From positions 66,421-130,420 of the forward strand of contig CAZHGC010000004.1 in assembly GCA_964531385.1 (NCBI GenBank): 64,000 bases of DNA. Reading direction: 5' to 3'. Positions 26,635-35,273 of the stretch are shown here, in pieces. Position numbers and translations under genes: made by a program. The stretch comes from MGBC114079 sp964531385 (GTDB taxonomy: Bacteria; Bacillota; Clostridia; Lachnospirales; CAG-274). The stretch's first letter is position 1. Every line of letters starts with the position of its first letter. The notes under the pieces are model-generated. The model did no database searches and was not told the origin of the DNA. It worked only from the letters and a program-made list of their open reading frames with translations.

Positions 26635-26892
26635 ATGAAAAATTCAAGCGAGAATGCTATTAGAGAAATTCAAACTTCATTGAAGAAAATTCAGGAAAGA
26701 AGCAGTGGGAAGAAATTTATTTTTGCTATTATTGGTGTTTCGATTTTAATTTTTGGAATTATTTTTGCTGTTTTGAAATTTAAAAAGAAATTTGATGATA
26801 TTGACGATGAATTTGATGATGATGAATTTGACGATGATGACGATGATATAAGAGAAGATTATTATGCTTTGGACTATGAGGACGAAGAATAA
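26635..26892 (+). CDS. Small single-pass membrane protein with acidic tail
   Basis: The 85-residue protein is not recognised. It has a short N-terminal helix (residues 1-25, mixed charge), one membrane segment (about 27-47, FIFAIIGVSILIFGIIFAVL), a KFKKK basic stop-transfer, and then a tail in which almost every residue is Asp or Glu. This suggests a cytoplasmic or periplasmic acidic tail that may bind cations or a basic partner. It has a good AGGAGTG site and lies 17 bases after the Nudix gene, so the two are probably cotranscribed. Confidence 0.75.
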   Translation: MKNSSENAIREIQTSLKKIQERSSGKKFIFAIIGVSILIFGIIFAVLKFKKKFDDIDDEFDDDEFDDDDDDIREDYYALDYEDEE

Positions 26893-27009
26893 TTGATTGG
26901 CTATGTGAAAAGATTTTTATGATGTATTTGATTTTTCCCAATGTTTTGTTAAGGTTTTTTACAAAATAATTTTATAATTAGGAACAATTATTTATATTTT
27001 TAGATGATG

Positions 27010-27053
27010 CCGCATAATTTTATAAAACGAATGTACAAATTATAATTATGCGG
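27010..27053 (+). repeat. Inverted repeat upstream of nadB
   Basis: CCGCATAATT 27010-27019 and AATTATGCGG 27044-27053 form perfect 10-bp arms around a 24-base AT-rich centre. There is no T-run after it. It may be an operator or a structured element in the 318-base gap 26893-27210. Confidence 0.5.
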
Positions 27054-27074
27054 GGGGTATGACGATTTTTATTT

Positions 27075-27122
27075 ACAGGCTTTTAAAACAGGAGATTTTG
27101 TTTTAAAGGCCTGTTGATTTTA
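27075..27122 (+). terminator. Hairpin ending the Nudix/small-protein unit, ahead of nadBCA
   Basis: A 16-bp stem, 27075-27090 with 27099-27114 (one G-T wobble), has an 8-base loop and is followed by TTGATTTTAT. It most likely terminates the upstream transcript, though the T-run is interrupted, so an attenuator or processing role is possible. Confidence 0.6.
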
Positions 27123-27170
27123 TAAAAAAAGTTTAAAAGTACTTGAATTTATTTTATTTTTGTGTCAATA

Positions 27171-27176
27171 TATAAT
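27171..27176 (+). promoter_or_regulatory. Candidate -10 box of nadBCA
   Basis: A perfect TATAAT is 35 bases before the nadB start. The nearest good -35 (TTGAAT 27143-27148) is 22 bases upstream, longer than usual, so activator-dependent use or a different -35 is possible. No NiaR/NadR-type operator could be assigned. Confidence 0.4.
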
Positions 27177-27210
27177 GGAGCAAAAAAATTTATGCTTTGG
27201 AGGAAAGATT

Positions 27211-28695
27211 ATGATTAAAACTGACATTGTCATAATCGGCTCGGGCATAGCTGCATTGAGTGTTGCAAACACGCTCTGCAAAAAGGGCAGAAAGGTTACT
27301 GTTTTGACGAAAGCTTTGAAAACTTCAAGCAATTCAAATCTTGCACAGGGCGGTATTTCCGTTGCTCTTTCTGAAAATGACAACTATACAATGCACTATG
27401 AGGATACTATGGAAGCAGGTTGTTATCATAATGATTCCAAGTCGGTTATGACTCTTGTATCAAAAGCTCCCGACGTTATAAGAGATTTTATAAAATCGGG
27501 TATGAAATTTGATACGGACAAAGAGGGAAATTTACTTTTTGGCAAAGAGGGGGCTCACCATATTTGCAGAATTATTCATGCAGGCGGAGACAGGACAGGT
27601 CAAAAAGTTATGGAAGAACTTTTTTCCCAAATTGACGAAAATGTTACAATTACAGAAAATGAAATGGTTCTGGAGCTTAGAGTTAAAAACAACGAATGTA
27701 GCGGTGTAATTACACGTGATGCGGACGGTAACATAAACTGCTATGAAGCCAACTATACAATACTAGCGACAGGCGGTATCGGTCAGCTTTATCCTTGTAC
27801 CTCTAATGATATTACTATAACGGGTGATGGCTTAGCTATGGCATATAGAGCGGGGCTTGAGCTTAGCACTTTGGAATTTGTTCAATTTCACCCAACTATG
27901 CTTAACATAAACGGAAAGACTATGGGGCTTGTTTCGGAAGCTGTTAGAGGAGACGGCGGAATACTTGTTAATCAAGACGGTGTTAAAATTATGGAGGGAA
28001 AGCACCCTCTTAAAGACCTTGCACCGAGAGATGTTGTTTCGAGAATTGTTTATGATTGTTATTTTAAAGGTGACGAAATTTATCTTGATATTTCCAACGT
28101 TAAAAATTTTAAAGAAAGATTTCCTTATGTTTCTGAAATTTGCGACGAAAACGGTGTTGATTTGAGCAAAAATCTTATTCCTGTTAAACCGGGAGCACAT
28201 TTTCACATGGGCGGTGTTAAAGCTTTGCCGAATGGTGAAACAGGCGTTTGCGGACTTTATGCGGTTGGTGAGGCGGCTTGCACAGGCGTTCACGGGGCAA
28301 ACAGGCTTGCAAGCAATTCTCTTCTTGAAGGTCTTGTTTTTGGGAAGCTTACTGCTGAAAATATTTTAAATTCGGACAGAAAGGCTTTGCAATTTGTTGA
28401 TGATGATGTTTTTGGTGAAATTTGTGAACTTCCGACAAAAAAGGAAATTCAGAAAAAGATGATGGAGTTTATTGGAATTGTTCGATATAAAGAAAAAATT
28501 CCGGAAATTATTAAATGGTTTGAAAAATTTGCTCCCAAAAATTCTGAAAAGCCTTTTGGAAAGCTTAACTTAAATAAAATAACAAACGAACAAGCTGAAA
28601 TATATAATATGCTTACAGCGGGCTGGCTTATTGCGAAGGCGGCTTATTGTCGAAGCGAAAGCCTTGGGGCTCATTATATAATTGATAAGGAGTGA
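27211..28695 (+). CDS. nadB: L-aspartate oxidase
   Basis: The 494-residue FAD enzyme oxidises aspartate to iminoaspartate, the first step of de novo NAD synthesis. The N-terminal dinucleotide fold is VIIGSGIAALSVA (about 6-18), followed by SSNSNLAQGGI, the substrate-binding FHPTML and the C-terminal FAD motif HMGGVKALPNG with GLYAVGEAACTGVHGANRLASNSLLEG-type sequence. It is the first gene of a nadB-nadC-nadA operon. ATG 27211 has GGAGG 8 bases upstream. Confidence 0.95.
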   Translation: MIKTDIVIIGSGIAALSVANTLCKKGRKVTVLTKALKTSSNSNLAQGGISVALSENDNYTMHYEDTMEAGCYHNDSKSVMTLVSKAPDVIRDFIKSGMKFDTDKEGNLLFGKEGAHHICRIIHAGGDRTGQKVMEELFSQIDENVTITENEMVLELRVKNNECSGVITRDADGNINCYEANYTILATGGIGQLYPCTSNDITITGDGLAMAYRAGLELSTLEFVQFHPTMLNINGKTMGLVSEAVRGDGGILVNQDGVKIMEGKHPLKDLAPRDVVSRIVYDCYFKGDEIYLDISNVKNFKERFPYVSEICDENGVDLSKNLIPVKPGAHFHMGGVKALPNGETGVCGLYAVGEAACTGVHGANRLASNSLLEGLVFGKLTAENILNSDRKALQFVDDDVFGEICELPTKKEIQKKMMEFIGIVRYKEKIPEIIKWFEKFAPKNSEKPFGKLNLNKITNEQAEIYNMLTAGWLIAKAAYCRSESLGAHYIIDKE

Positions 28696-28700
28696 AAACT

Positions 28701-29546
28701 TTGAATAAACTCAAAGCAAAAGAACTCATAAAATCTTTTTTGATTGAAGATATAAACACAGGCGATTTATCGGCAGAACTTGTTTTTGACGAGGATATGA
28801 CGGGAAGCGGTGTTTTTATTGCGAAGGGAGACGGAATTATTTCCGGAACTGAGATTATATCCCTTACATATCAGGCTTTTGGAGACGATGTTTCTGTTGA
28901 AATTTTTAAAAAAGACGGCGAGAACGTTGAAAAAGGCGATGTTATTGCAAAAGTTTGCGGAAAAATCAGAACGCTTTTATCTTGCGAAAGAGTTATTTTA
29001 AATCTTTTGCAACATTTGAGCGGGATTGCTACGGGAACGAAAAAAGCTGTTGAACTTCTTGATGATGACAGCATAAGAATTTGTGATACAAGAAAAACTT
29101 TGCCGGGGCTTCGTATGTTTGAAAAATATGCGGTTAGCTGTGGCGGAGGTTTTAACCATAGAATTGGGCTTTATGACGGTGTTATGCTTAAAGATAATCA
29201 CATTGCTTTTGCGGGGGGAATTAAAGAGGCGGTTGCTCTTGTTCGCTCCAAAGCGGGGCATATGGTTAAAATAGAGGTTGAAACGGAAAGCAAGGAACAG
29301 GTTTTGGAGGCGGTTTTGGCGGAAGCCGACGTTATTATGTTTGACAACAGAACGCCTGAGGAAATTAGAGAACTTTCTAAACTTGTTCCAAAAAATATTA
29401 TAACGGAAGCTTCCGGAGGAATTGGCATTGATAATATTGCTGATTTTAAGGGCTGTGGTGTTAATTATATTTCTATGGGTTCGCTTACACACACCGTTGT
29501 ACCTCTTGATATTAGTTTTAACAGTATGGAGGGCAACAAAATATGA
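28701..29546 (+). CDS. nadC: Nicotinate-nucleotide pyrophosphorylase (quinolinate phosphoribosyltransferase)
   Basis: The 281-residue type II phosphoribosyltransferase converts quinolinate and PRPP to nicotinate mononucleotide. Motifs include EDINTGDLSAE near the N-terminus, CDTRKTLPGLR (about 132-142), the substrate-binding HRIGLYDGVMLKDNH (about 158-172) and EASGGI. TTG 28701 is favoured because the alternative GTG 28692 lies inside the ribosome site AAGGAG (28687-28692). It begins 5 bases after the nadB stop and overlaps nadA by 4 bases. Confidence 0.94.
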   Translation: MNKLKAKELIKSFLIEDINTGDLSAELVFDEDMTGSGVFIAKGDGIISGTEIISLTYQAFGDDVSVEIFKKDGENVEKGDVIAKVCGKIRTLLSCERVILNLLQHLSGIATGTKKAVELLDDDSIRICDTRKTLPGLRMFEKYAVSCGGGFNHRIGLYDGVMLKDNHIAFAGGIKEAVALVRSKAGHMVKIEVETESKEQVLEAVLAEADVIMFDNRTPEEIRELSKLVPKNIITEASGGIGIDNIADFKGCGVNYISMGSLTHTVVPLDISFNSMEGNKI

Positions 29547-30571
29547 TTAACAGAATAAAAGAGATTAAAGATAAGCTTGGTGATGATTTATTAATTCTTG
29601 CACATCATTATCAAGCTGATGAAATTGTTGGACTTGCCGATTTTGTTGGCGATTCTTTGAAGCTTGCACAGTTTGCGGAAAAAAACAAAAAGGCTAAATA
29701 TATTGTTTTTTGCGGTGTGCATTTTATGGCGGAAACGGCAGATATTTTAACTGATGATGAACAAATTGTTCTTATGCCGGATATGAAAGCCGGTTGTCCT
29801 ATGGCCGATATGGCTGATATTGGGCAGACTCAGACGGCTTGGGCAAAAATTAAAGAACTTTTTGGAAACGACATTGTTCCGATAACTTATATAAATTCGA
29901 AAGCATCTATTAAAGCTTTTTGCGGACAAAACGGAGGAACAACAGTTACTTCTTCAAATGCTTTTAAAGTTGTTAAATGGGGGCTTGAAAAGGGCGGAAA
30001 GATTTTTTTCTTGCCCGACCAAAATCTTGGAAGAAACACTGCTTTTGATTTGGGTATTGGGCTTGATGAAATGGCTGTTTGGAATCCGCAAACAAATTCT
30101 TTGGAATTTGACGGAGATATTTCAAAAGTTAAAGTTATTTTGTGGAAAGGATATTGTCACGCTCATCATAATGTTGATATTGACAAAATTACGGAGCTTA
30201 AATCAAAATTTCCCGACGTTAAAGTTGTTGTTCACCCAGAATGTAGGAACGAAGTTGTTTCGGCGGCGGATTTTAACGGTTCGACCGAATTTATTATAAA
30301 CAAGGTTAAAAATTCTGAGGCGGGGTCTTTTTGGGCTGTTGGAACGGAGCATAATCTTGTTGAGAGACTTAAAAAAGATTATCCGGACAAGAAAATTCAA
30401 ATTCTTGATGAAGTTAGCGTTTGTGCGGATATGGGGCTTACTTCTGTTGAAAGTCTTTTAAATGTTCTTGAGGGAATTTTGAAAGGTGATTTTTCAAATC
30501 AAGTTAGTGTTGATTTTGAAGTTTCCGAAAATGCGAAAAAAGCTCTTAATGTTATGCTTGGGCTTAGCTGA
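29543..30571 (+). CDS. nadA: Quinolinate synthase
   Basis: The 342-residue [4Fe-4S] enzyme condenses iminoaspartate with dihydroxyacetone phosphate. It has LAHHYQADEI at the N-terminus and conserved cysteines in KAGCPMAD, HPECRNEV and VCADMGLTS, consistent with cluster ligation. The ATGA overlap with nadC implies translational coupling. The intrinsic terminator at 30595-30640 ends the operon. Confidence 0.95.
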   Translation: MINRIKEIKDKLGDDLLILAHHYQADEIVGLADFVGDSLKLAQFAEKNKKAKYIVFCGVHFMAETADILTDDEQIVLMPDMKAGCPMADMADIGQTQTAWAKIKELFGNDIVPITYINSKASIKAFCGQNGGTTVTSSNAFKVVKWGLEKGGKIFFLPDQNLGRNTAFDLGIGLDEMAVWNPQTNSLEFDGDISKVKVILWKGYCHAHHNVDIDKITELKSKFPDVKVVVHPECRNEVVSAADFNGSTEFIINKVKNSEAGSFWAVGTEHNLVERLKKDYPDKKIQILDEVSVCADMGLTSVESLLNVLEGILKGDFSNQVSVDFEVSENAKKALNVMLGLS

Positions 30572-30594
30572 GTGGTTATTTGAAATGATATAAC

Positions 30595-30640
30595 AAAGGC
30601 ATTTGAAGAGAAGTTTATATTTTCTTTAAATGCCTTTATT
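30595..30640 (+). terminator. Terminator of nadBCA
   Basis: AAAGGCATTT 30595-30604 and AAATGCCTTT 30628-30637 form perfect 10-bp arms, extended inside by AAGA/TCTT pairing, and the 3' arm runs into TTTATTAT. Confidence 0.75.
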
Positions 30641-30669
30641 ATACAAATTTTATTAGGACGGGAGTTTTT

Positions 30670-32448
30670 ATGAAGATTTTAGATTATTTAAAAGACAATA
30701 TTTTGATAACTGACGGGGCTATGGGAACATATTACAACGAGATTTCCAAAAAGCCTTTTCAAAGCTGTGTTTTGGCAAATTTATATGATTGTGAAACTGT
30801 TGAAAAAATTCATTCGGAATATATAAATTCGGGTGCGAAACTTATTAGAACAAACACTTTTTCGGCAAATACGCAAATTCTTGAAAATGATATTAATTTT
30901 GTTGAAAATGTTATTTTGGAGGGTTGCAGAATTGCAAAAAAAGTGGCTTTTGATAGAAACGTTTTTGTTGGGGCAAGCATTGGACCAATTCCTGACGGAA
31001 AAGACGAAAAAGACCACACCGAGGAATATTTTAAAATTGTAGATTGTTTTATTTCAGAAGGAATCGATATTTTTATTTTTGAAACTTTTTACAGTCTTGA
31101 TTATATTAAAGAAGTTTCGAAATATATTAAAATGAAGAACAAAGATGCTTGCGTTTTTGTTCAATTTTCGGTTAACGACACAGGAATTACAAAAAAATCG
31201 TTGGGAATTAACAGAATTGTTTCGGAGCTTGGCGATTTTGATTATATTGATGTTTTGGGATTTAATTGCGGTGTTGGGCCGTCACACATGGCTAATGTTA
31301 TTAAAAAGCTTCCGAAAGTTGGAAAATTTATTTCAGCTTTGCCAAATGCGGGATATCCCGAAATTATTGACAATAAAGTTGAATATGTTATGAATCCGAA
31401 ATATTTTGCGAAAAATTGTGCGGAATTAATTTTTGAGAATGTTAAAATTGTTGGAGGGTGTTGCGGAACAACGCCCGAGCATATTAAGTTTTTATGTGAT
31501 TGTGTTTTTGAAAAACAAAGAGTGATTGAAACTTGCGGTGTTGATGATTTGAAAAAAGAAAGTATTGATGAGACAGGTTTGAAAAACGAATTTCACAAAA
31601 AAATTGAAAATGATGAATTTATTATTGCCGTTGAACTTGACCCTCCTTTTAAAGTTTCTGTTGACAGGCTTGTTAAAGGGGCTTTGGAGCTTAAAAAAAG
31701 CGGTGCGGACATTATTACTTTGGCCGATTCGCCTATGGGAAAATCAAGAGCGGATTCTATGATTATTTCGACGAAAATTAAAAGAGAGACAGGGGCGGAG
31801 GTTTTGCCTCATATTTGCTGTCGGGACAGGAACAGTATTTCTCTTCGTTCTTCTGTTTTGGCGGGATATATTGAGGGGATTAGAAACGTTTTGGTTGTTA
31901 CGGGAGACCCTATCCCTGGAGAAGCAAGAGGAACTGTTAAAAGCGTTTTTAATTTGAATTCATATTCGCTCATAAATATGATTAAAGAGATGAACCACGA
32001 TATTTTTGTTGAAGAGCCTGTTAAAATTGGCGGTGCTGTTAATTTTAACGTTACAAACAAAAATTCCGAATATAAAAGGCTTTTGAAAAAAGCAGAGGCG
32101 GGTGCAGAATTTTTCTTGACACAGCCTGTTTTTACCGATGACACGATTGAATATATTAAAAGTTTGCCGAAAGAACGCAATTTTAAAATTTTTGGAGGGA
32201 TTATGCCTCTTGTTACTTACGGAAACGTTCAATTTATTAACAACGAACTTCCGGGAATTACAATTCCGGAAAAATATGCGTCTCGTTTTTTGCCGGATAT
32301 GGAAAGAGAAGAAGCGGAAAACGTTGGAATTGAAATTGCTGTTGAAATTGCCGAAAGACTTAGAGCATTTGTTGACGGATTTTATATTGTTACGCCGTTT
32401 AACAGATATGAAATGGTTTCTAAGATTTTGAAAAGGCTTAATGTTTGA
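30670..32448 (+). CDS. Bifunctional homocysteine S-methyltransferase / methylenetetrahydrofolate reductase
   Basis: The 592-residue fusion resembles B. subtilis YitJ. Residues about 1-285 are a zinc-dependent homocysteine methyltransferase domain, with ITDGAMGTY, a FNCGVGPSH cysteine and the GGCCGTTPEHI zinc ligands. Residues about 300-590 are a MetF-type TIM barrel, with VELDPPF, TLADSP, CRDRN, VTGDP and QPVFTDD. It links the folate one-carbon pool to methionine. No SAM riboswitch (S-box) was seen in the 98-base upstream gap. ATG 30670 follows GGGAG. A perfect palindromic terminator follows. Confidence 0.92.
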   Translation: MKILDYLKDNILITDGAMGTYYNEISKKPFQSCVLANLYDCETVEKIHSEYINSGAKLIRTNTFSANTQILENDINFVENVILEGCRIAKKVAFDRNVFVGASIGPIPDGKDEKDHTEEYFKIVDCFISEGIDIFIFETFYSLDYIKEVSKYIKMKNKDACVFVQFSVNDTGITKKSLGINRIVSELGDFDYIDVLGFNCGVGPSHMANVIKKLPKVGKFISALPNAGYPEIIDNKVEYVMNPKYFAKNCAELIFENVKIVGGCCGTTPEHIKFLCDCVFEKQRVIETCGVDDLKKESIDETGLKNEFHKKIENDEFIIAVELDPPFKVSVDRLVKGALELKKSGADIITLADSPMGKSRADSMIISTKIKRETGAEVLPHICCRDRNSISLRSSVLAGYIEGIRNVLVVTGDPIPGEARGTVKSVFNLNSYSLINMIKEMNHDIFVEEPVKIGGAVNFNVTNKNSEYKRLLKKAEAGAEFFLTQPVFTDDTIEYIKSLPKERNFKIFGGIMPLVTYGNVQFINNELPGITIPEKYASRFLPDMEREEAENVGIEIAVEIAERLRAFVDGFYIVTPFNRYEMVSKILKRLNV

Positions 32449-32455
32449 AAAAATT

Positions 32456-32498
32456 AAAAGAGGGTGTGAAAAATTTTAAATTTTTCACACCCTCTTTT
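32456..32498. terminator. Bidirectional terminator between metF-like gene and rsfS
   Basis: Arms 32456-32476 and 32478-32498 are perfectly complementary over 21 bases around a single central T. The outer ends are AAAAG and CTTTT, giving a T-run on both strands. It serves the two convergent genes; the RsfS stop codon is only 4 bases away. Confidence 0.92.
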
Positions 32499-32501
32499 TG
32501 C

Positions 32502-32867
32502 TTATTTTTCCAAATCTTCTTTTTGTATAAATTTTGCGTCTCCCCAAATTCTTTCTATATTGTAAAAATCTCGGTCTTCTTTATTGAAAAGGTGGACAAC
32601 TATGTCGCCGAAATCCAAAAGAATCCACGTTTTTGTTTGGAAGCCTTCGGAATGATTGAGTTTGAAGCCTGATTTATATAATGCTTCTTCAACGGAATCT
32701 GCCATAGCTTTTAGTTGGTTTGGGTTGTTTCCGCTTGCGATTATGAAATAATCGGATATTACGGAAACTTCACGTATGTCAAGGATTGTTATATCAACCG
32801 CCATTTTATCATCAAGCGCTTTATATGCTGATTTTACACCTTCGAATGAATTTACTGTTGTTTGCAA
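32502..32867 (-). CDS. rsfS: Ribosome silencing factor RsfS
   Basis: The 121-residue protein of the RsfS/Iojap family binds ribosomal protein L14 and blocks subunit joining in starvation. Typical sequence: LDIREVSVISDYFIIASG (about 29-46), WILLDFGDIVVHLFN and YNIERIWGDAK. The TTG start at 32867 (minus strand) is supported by GGAGG 8 bases upstream; no ATG is available nearby. It is 39 bases downstream of nadD-yqeK, as in many Firmicutes. Confidence 0.93.
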   Translation of the reverse strand: MQTTVNSFEGVKSAYKALDDKMAVDITILDIREVSVISDYFIIASGNNPNQLKAMADSVEEALYKSGFKLNHSEGFQTKTWILLDFGDIVVHLFNKEDRDFYNIERIWGDAKFIQKEDLEK

Positions 32868-32906
32868 AATATTTGCCTCCTTAAAATTAATTATAAACTT
32901 AATTAG

Positions 32907-34127
32907 TTATTTTATTTTATTTTCGTAATAGTTTAATGCGGACAGGCTTAATTGATGAATTAAGCGAGATTTTTCCGAGTTGTAGGTTATTGTTTGTTTT
33001 AAGCCGATGTATACGGCTTTGTCTAAATTTTCGTAGGCTGTTTTTCGTATGATTTCCAAATGGTTATATGATTTACGATTTGGCTCAATCATATCGGCTA
33101 TATATATTATTTTTTCTAAAAGAGACATATCGGCACGACCGGTTGTATGATATTTTATGGCATTTAAAATTTCCGTATCGGTTATCAGATATTCTTTTTC
33201 GGCAACAGCCGCACCGAGAAAGCTATGGGCAAGGTCGGGCTGTTTTTTAATTATGTCATCGAGTTCGATATTATATTTTGAGCATAGCTCAAATGTTTTT
33301 TCTGTTGTGAAATTTTTGGCACAATCGTGGAGCAAGCCGGCTGTATAGGCTTTTTCGGGATTTACTCCCCAAACGTTTGCAAGCTTTGCGGCTTCCTCGG
33401 CAACGCCTTGCGTATGGGCAAAGCGTTTTGGTGTTAACGATTTATGCAATTTTTGATTTATGAACGTGAATAACGGTTTTTTTTCGAATGATGTTTTATA
33501 TAATCCGAATTTTATTATATATTGTTCAACACTGTCGGGCAAAAGATATTTTATCGGTTTTTCGGCAATAACACGATTTCGAATATCTGTTGAAGATATT
33601 GAAAGTGCCGGAACTTCGATAAAAGTTAAATTTATTTTATAATTATTTTCGAATGTTTTCAAGTTTTTTAGAAGAAAATCTTTATCATATCCCGGGCGGG
33701 TTACGGCGACGAAATTGCACATTTTTAGCAATTCTTCGGGATTTTTCCATGTTAATATTTCGTTTATTGCATCGGCACCGGTTATAAAAAATATTTCTGC
33801 TTTTGGTGAGCATATATTTTTTAAACTTTTTATTGTATCTATTGTGTAGGTTATTCCGGGGCGGTCTATTTCTATTCGAGATACGTTGAAAAAGGGGTTG
33901 TTTGCCGTTGCGAGAACCGTCATAAGGTAGCGGTGTTCATCGTGTTCGACGGTTTTGTTGTTTTTATGGGGAGGGCGTCCTGTTGGAATGAAGAGAACTT
34001 TTTGTATGCCGAGTTCTTGGCGTACGGTTTCTGCCGCAACGAGATGCCCGTAATGTATTGGGTCGAACGTTCCACCCATTATGGCTATTTTTTTGCAATT
34101 TTTTAGATTTAAAATTTCATCTCTCAT
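32907..34127 (-). CDS. nadD: NadD-YqeK fusion: nicotinate-nucleotide adenylyltransferase / HD-domain phosphohydrolase
   Basis: The 406-residue protein joins two enzymes that are usually encoded separately. Residues about 12-210 are NadD: GGTFDPIHYGHL (19-29, ATP-binding HxGH-type site), FIPTGRPPHK and ISSTDIRNR. This domain adenylates nicotinate mononucleotide for NAD synthesis. Residues about 225-406 are a YqeK-type HD domain, with RFAHTQGVAEEAAKLA (H238), LLHDCAK (H267, D268) and HSFLGA (H301), related to symmetrical Ap4A hydrolases. ATG 34127 has GAGGAA 7 bases upstream. The gene is transcribed with rsfS. Confidence 0.93.
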   Translation of the reverse strand: MRDEILNLKNCKKIAIMGGTFDPIHYGHLVAAETVRQELGIQKVLFIPTGRPPHKNNKTVEHDEHRYLMTVLATANNPFFNVSRIEIDRPGITYTIDTIKSLKNICSPKAEIFFITGADAINEILTWKNPEELLKMCNFVAVTRPGYDKDFLLKNLKTFENNYKINLTFIEVPALSISSTDIRNRVIAEKPIKYLLPDSVEQYIIKFGLYKTSFEKKPLFTFINQKLHKSLTPKRFAHTQGVAEEAAKLANVWGVNPEKAYTAGLLHDCAKNFTTEKTFELCSKYNIELDDIIKKQPDLAHSFLGAAVAEKEYLITDTEILNAIKYHTTGRADMSLLEKIIYIADMIEPNRKSYNHLEIIRKTAYENLDKAVYIGLKQTITYNSEKSRLIHQLSLSALNYYENKIK

Positions 34128-34189
34128 TTATTGTTCCTCTTTTTTGGCAAAGTTTATATAACAAAGCCGGTCTTTTAAACTTGTATAAC

Positions 34190-34219
34190 ATTATAGCACA
34201 GAAAGTGTTTAAAAGTCTA
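34190..34219 (-). promoter_or_regulatory. Promoter of nadD-rsfS (minus strand)
   Basis: On the minus strand TATAAT lies at 34195-34190 and TAGACT at 34219-34214, with an 18-base spacer. The -35 is weak. Confidence 0.45.
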
Positions 34220-34311
34220 TAGTTTGAATTTTAATTTCTGTGGCAAAGAAATGCAAGCATTTATTTAATTTTGGAAAAAATTTCGGGGTTTAACAGCTGT
34301 TTTTGTTTTTT

Positions 34312-34920
34312 TTAACAATCGATGTAAAACCTCCACATAAAATCTTTTGCCTCTTCGGCATAATCGATGTTTATTCTTTTTCCGACTTTTATTTTTTCTT
34401 CATCGACTGTTTCACCCTCACATATATATAATTTGTTTCCTGACAGCGATTCTTTATCGAAAGATTTCGTTATTTCGAGGGCTTTGCATAGTTTTCCGGG
34501 GCCGTTTGCAAAATTTTTTAATTGATATGGAGTTAATTCATTATATGATTTACCATAACGCAAAAGTGATAGGGCATTTAAATTTGAAGAGGGAACGGGA
34601 ACGGCTCCGCGAATTAACACTGCACAAGGAATATTCTCTTTTTCTGTTACAATATTTAGACAATGGTACATTCCATAAATTAAGTAGACGTAGGCGTTTC
34701 CGCCTTTTAAAAACATTGTTTCCGTTCGGGGAGTTCGCTTATTTGGGTGGGCATGGCAAGCTTTATCTATTGAACCGATGTATGCCTCGGTTTCGGTTAT
34801 TTTTAATATTAGCGGAGTGTTGTCTTTTATTCGAACGATATATTTTCCCAGAAGATTTTTCGCAACTGTCAGCGTATCTTGCAAATAAAAACTTTCGGGA
34901 AGTTTTTTTTGTTGGCTCAT
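34312..34920 (-). CDS. DNA-3-methyladenine glycosylase (AAG/MPG type)
   Basis: The 202-residue monofunctional glycosylase excises alkylated purines. Family motifs are LLGKYIVRI, ITETEAYIGSIDKACHAH (with the catalytic glutamate in TETEAY), KGGNAYVYLIYGMYHCLNIVTE, and FANGPGKLCKALEI near the C-terminus. ATG at 34920 (minus strand) is chosen because GGAGG lies about 6 bases upstream; a longer frame exists upstream but overlaps the promoter. A promoter with TTGCAA-N17-TATACT precedes it. Confidence 0.93.
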   Translation of the reverse strand: MSQQKKLPESFYLQDTLTVAKNLLGKYIVRIKDNTPLILKITETEAYIGSIDKACHAHPNKRTPRTETMFLKGGNAYVYLIYGMYHCLNIVTEKENIPCAVLIRGAVPVPSSNLNALSLLRYGKSYNELTPYQLKNFANGPGKLCKALEITKSFDKESLSGNKLYICEGETVDEEKIKVGKRINIDYAEEAKDFMWRFYIDC

Positions 34921-34950
34921 TTTTTTCCTCCTTGGAAATGTATATGTTTC

Positions 34951-34979
34951 AGTATACAAATTTTTTGCGGATTTTGCAA
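34951..34979 (-). promoter_or_regulatory. Promoter of the 3-methyladenine glycosylase gene (minus strand)
   Basis: On the minus strand TTGCAA (34979-34974) and TATACT (34956-34951) are 17 bases apart, about 30 bases before the start codon. Confidence 0.65.
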
Positions 34980-35098
34980 GGACTTGAAGCTTGTTGGATT
35001 TTTGCGAATTTGTTTCTGGGCGATATGGCAAAAATATTTTTATTTTGGGAATATTATAATATGTTGGTGCATATTTGTAAAAGGTGATTTCTTTTTGG

Positions 35099-35127
35099 TT
35101 GAAAATAAGTTATAAATGCTGTATAAT
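35099..35127 (+). promoter_or_regulatory. Promoter of glgB
   Basis: TTGAAA 35099-35104 and TATAAT 35122-35127 are 17 bases apart. The leader of about 140 nt up to 35273 is AT-rich with no structure I could assign. Confidence 0.65.
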
Positions 35128-35273
35128 TAGTTTGAGGGAATTTGATTTTGGGACAAAACGACAAAAAAACAGCATAGTTTTTATAAAATGATGTTGTTTT
35201 CAACAAAACAGAGAGTTATTTTTTATTTGGTATGATTTTACAGTGATTATTATTTGCGGAAGGAAGTGTTTTT

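Noticed and set aside
30572..30669. S-box (SAM) riboswitch before the methionine-synthesis fusion gene
   Set aside because: The gap contains the nadA terminator hairpin and a ribosome site only; there is no room or sequence for an S-box.
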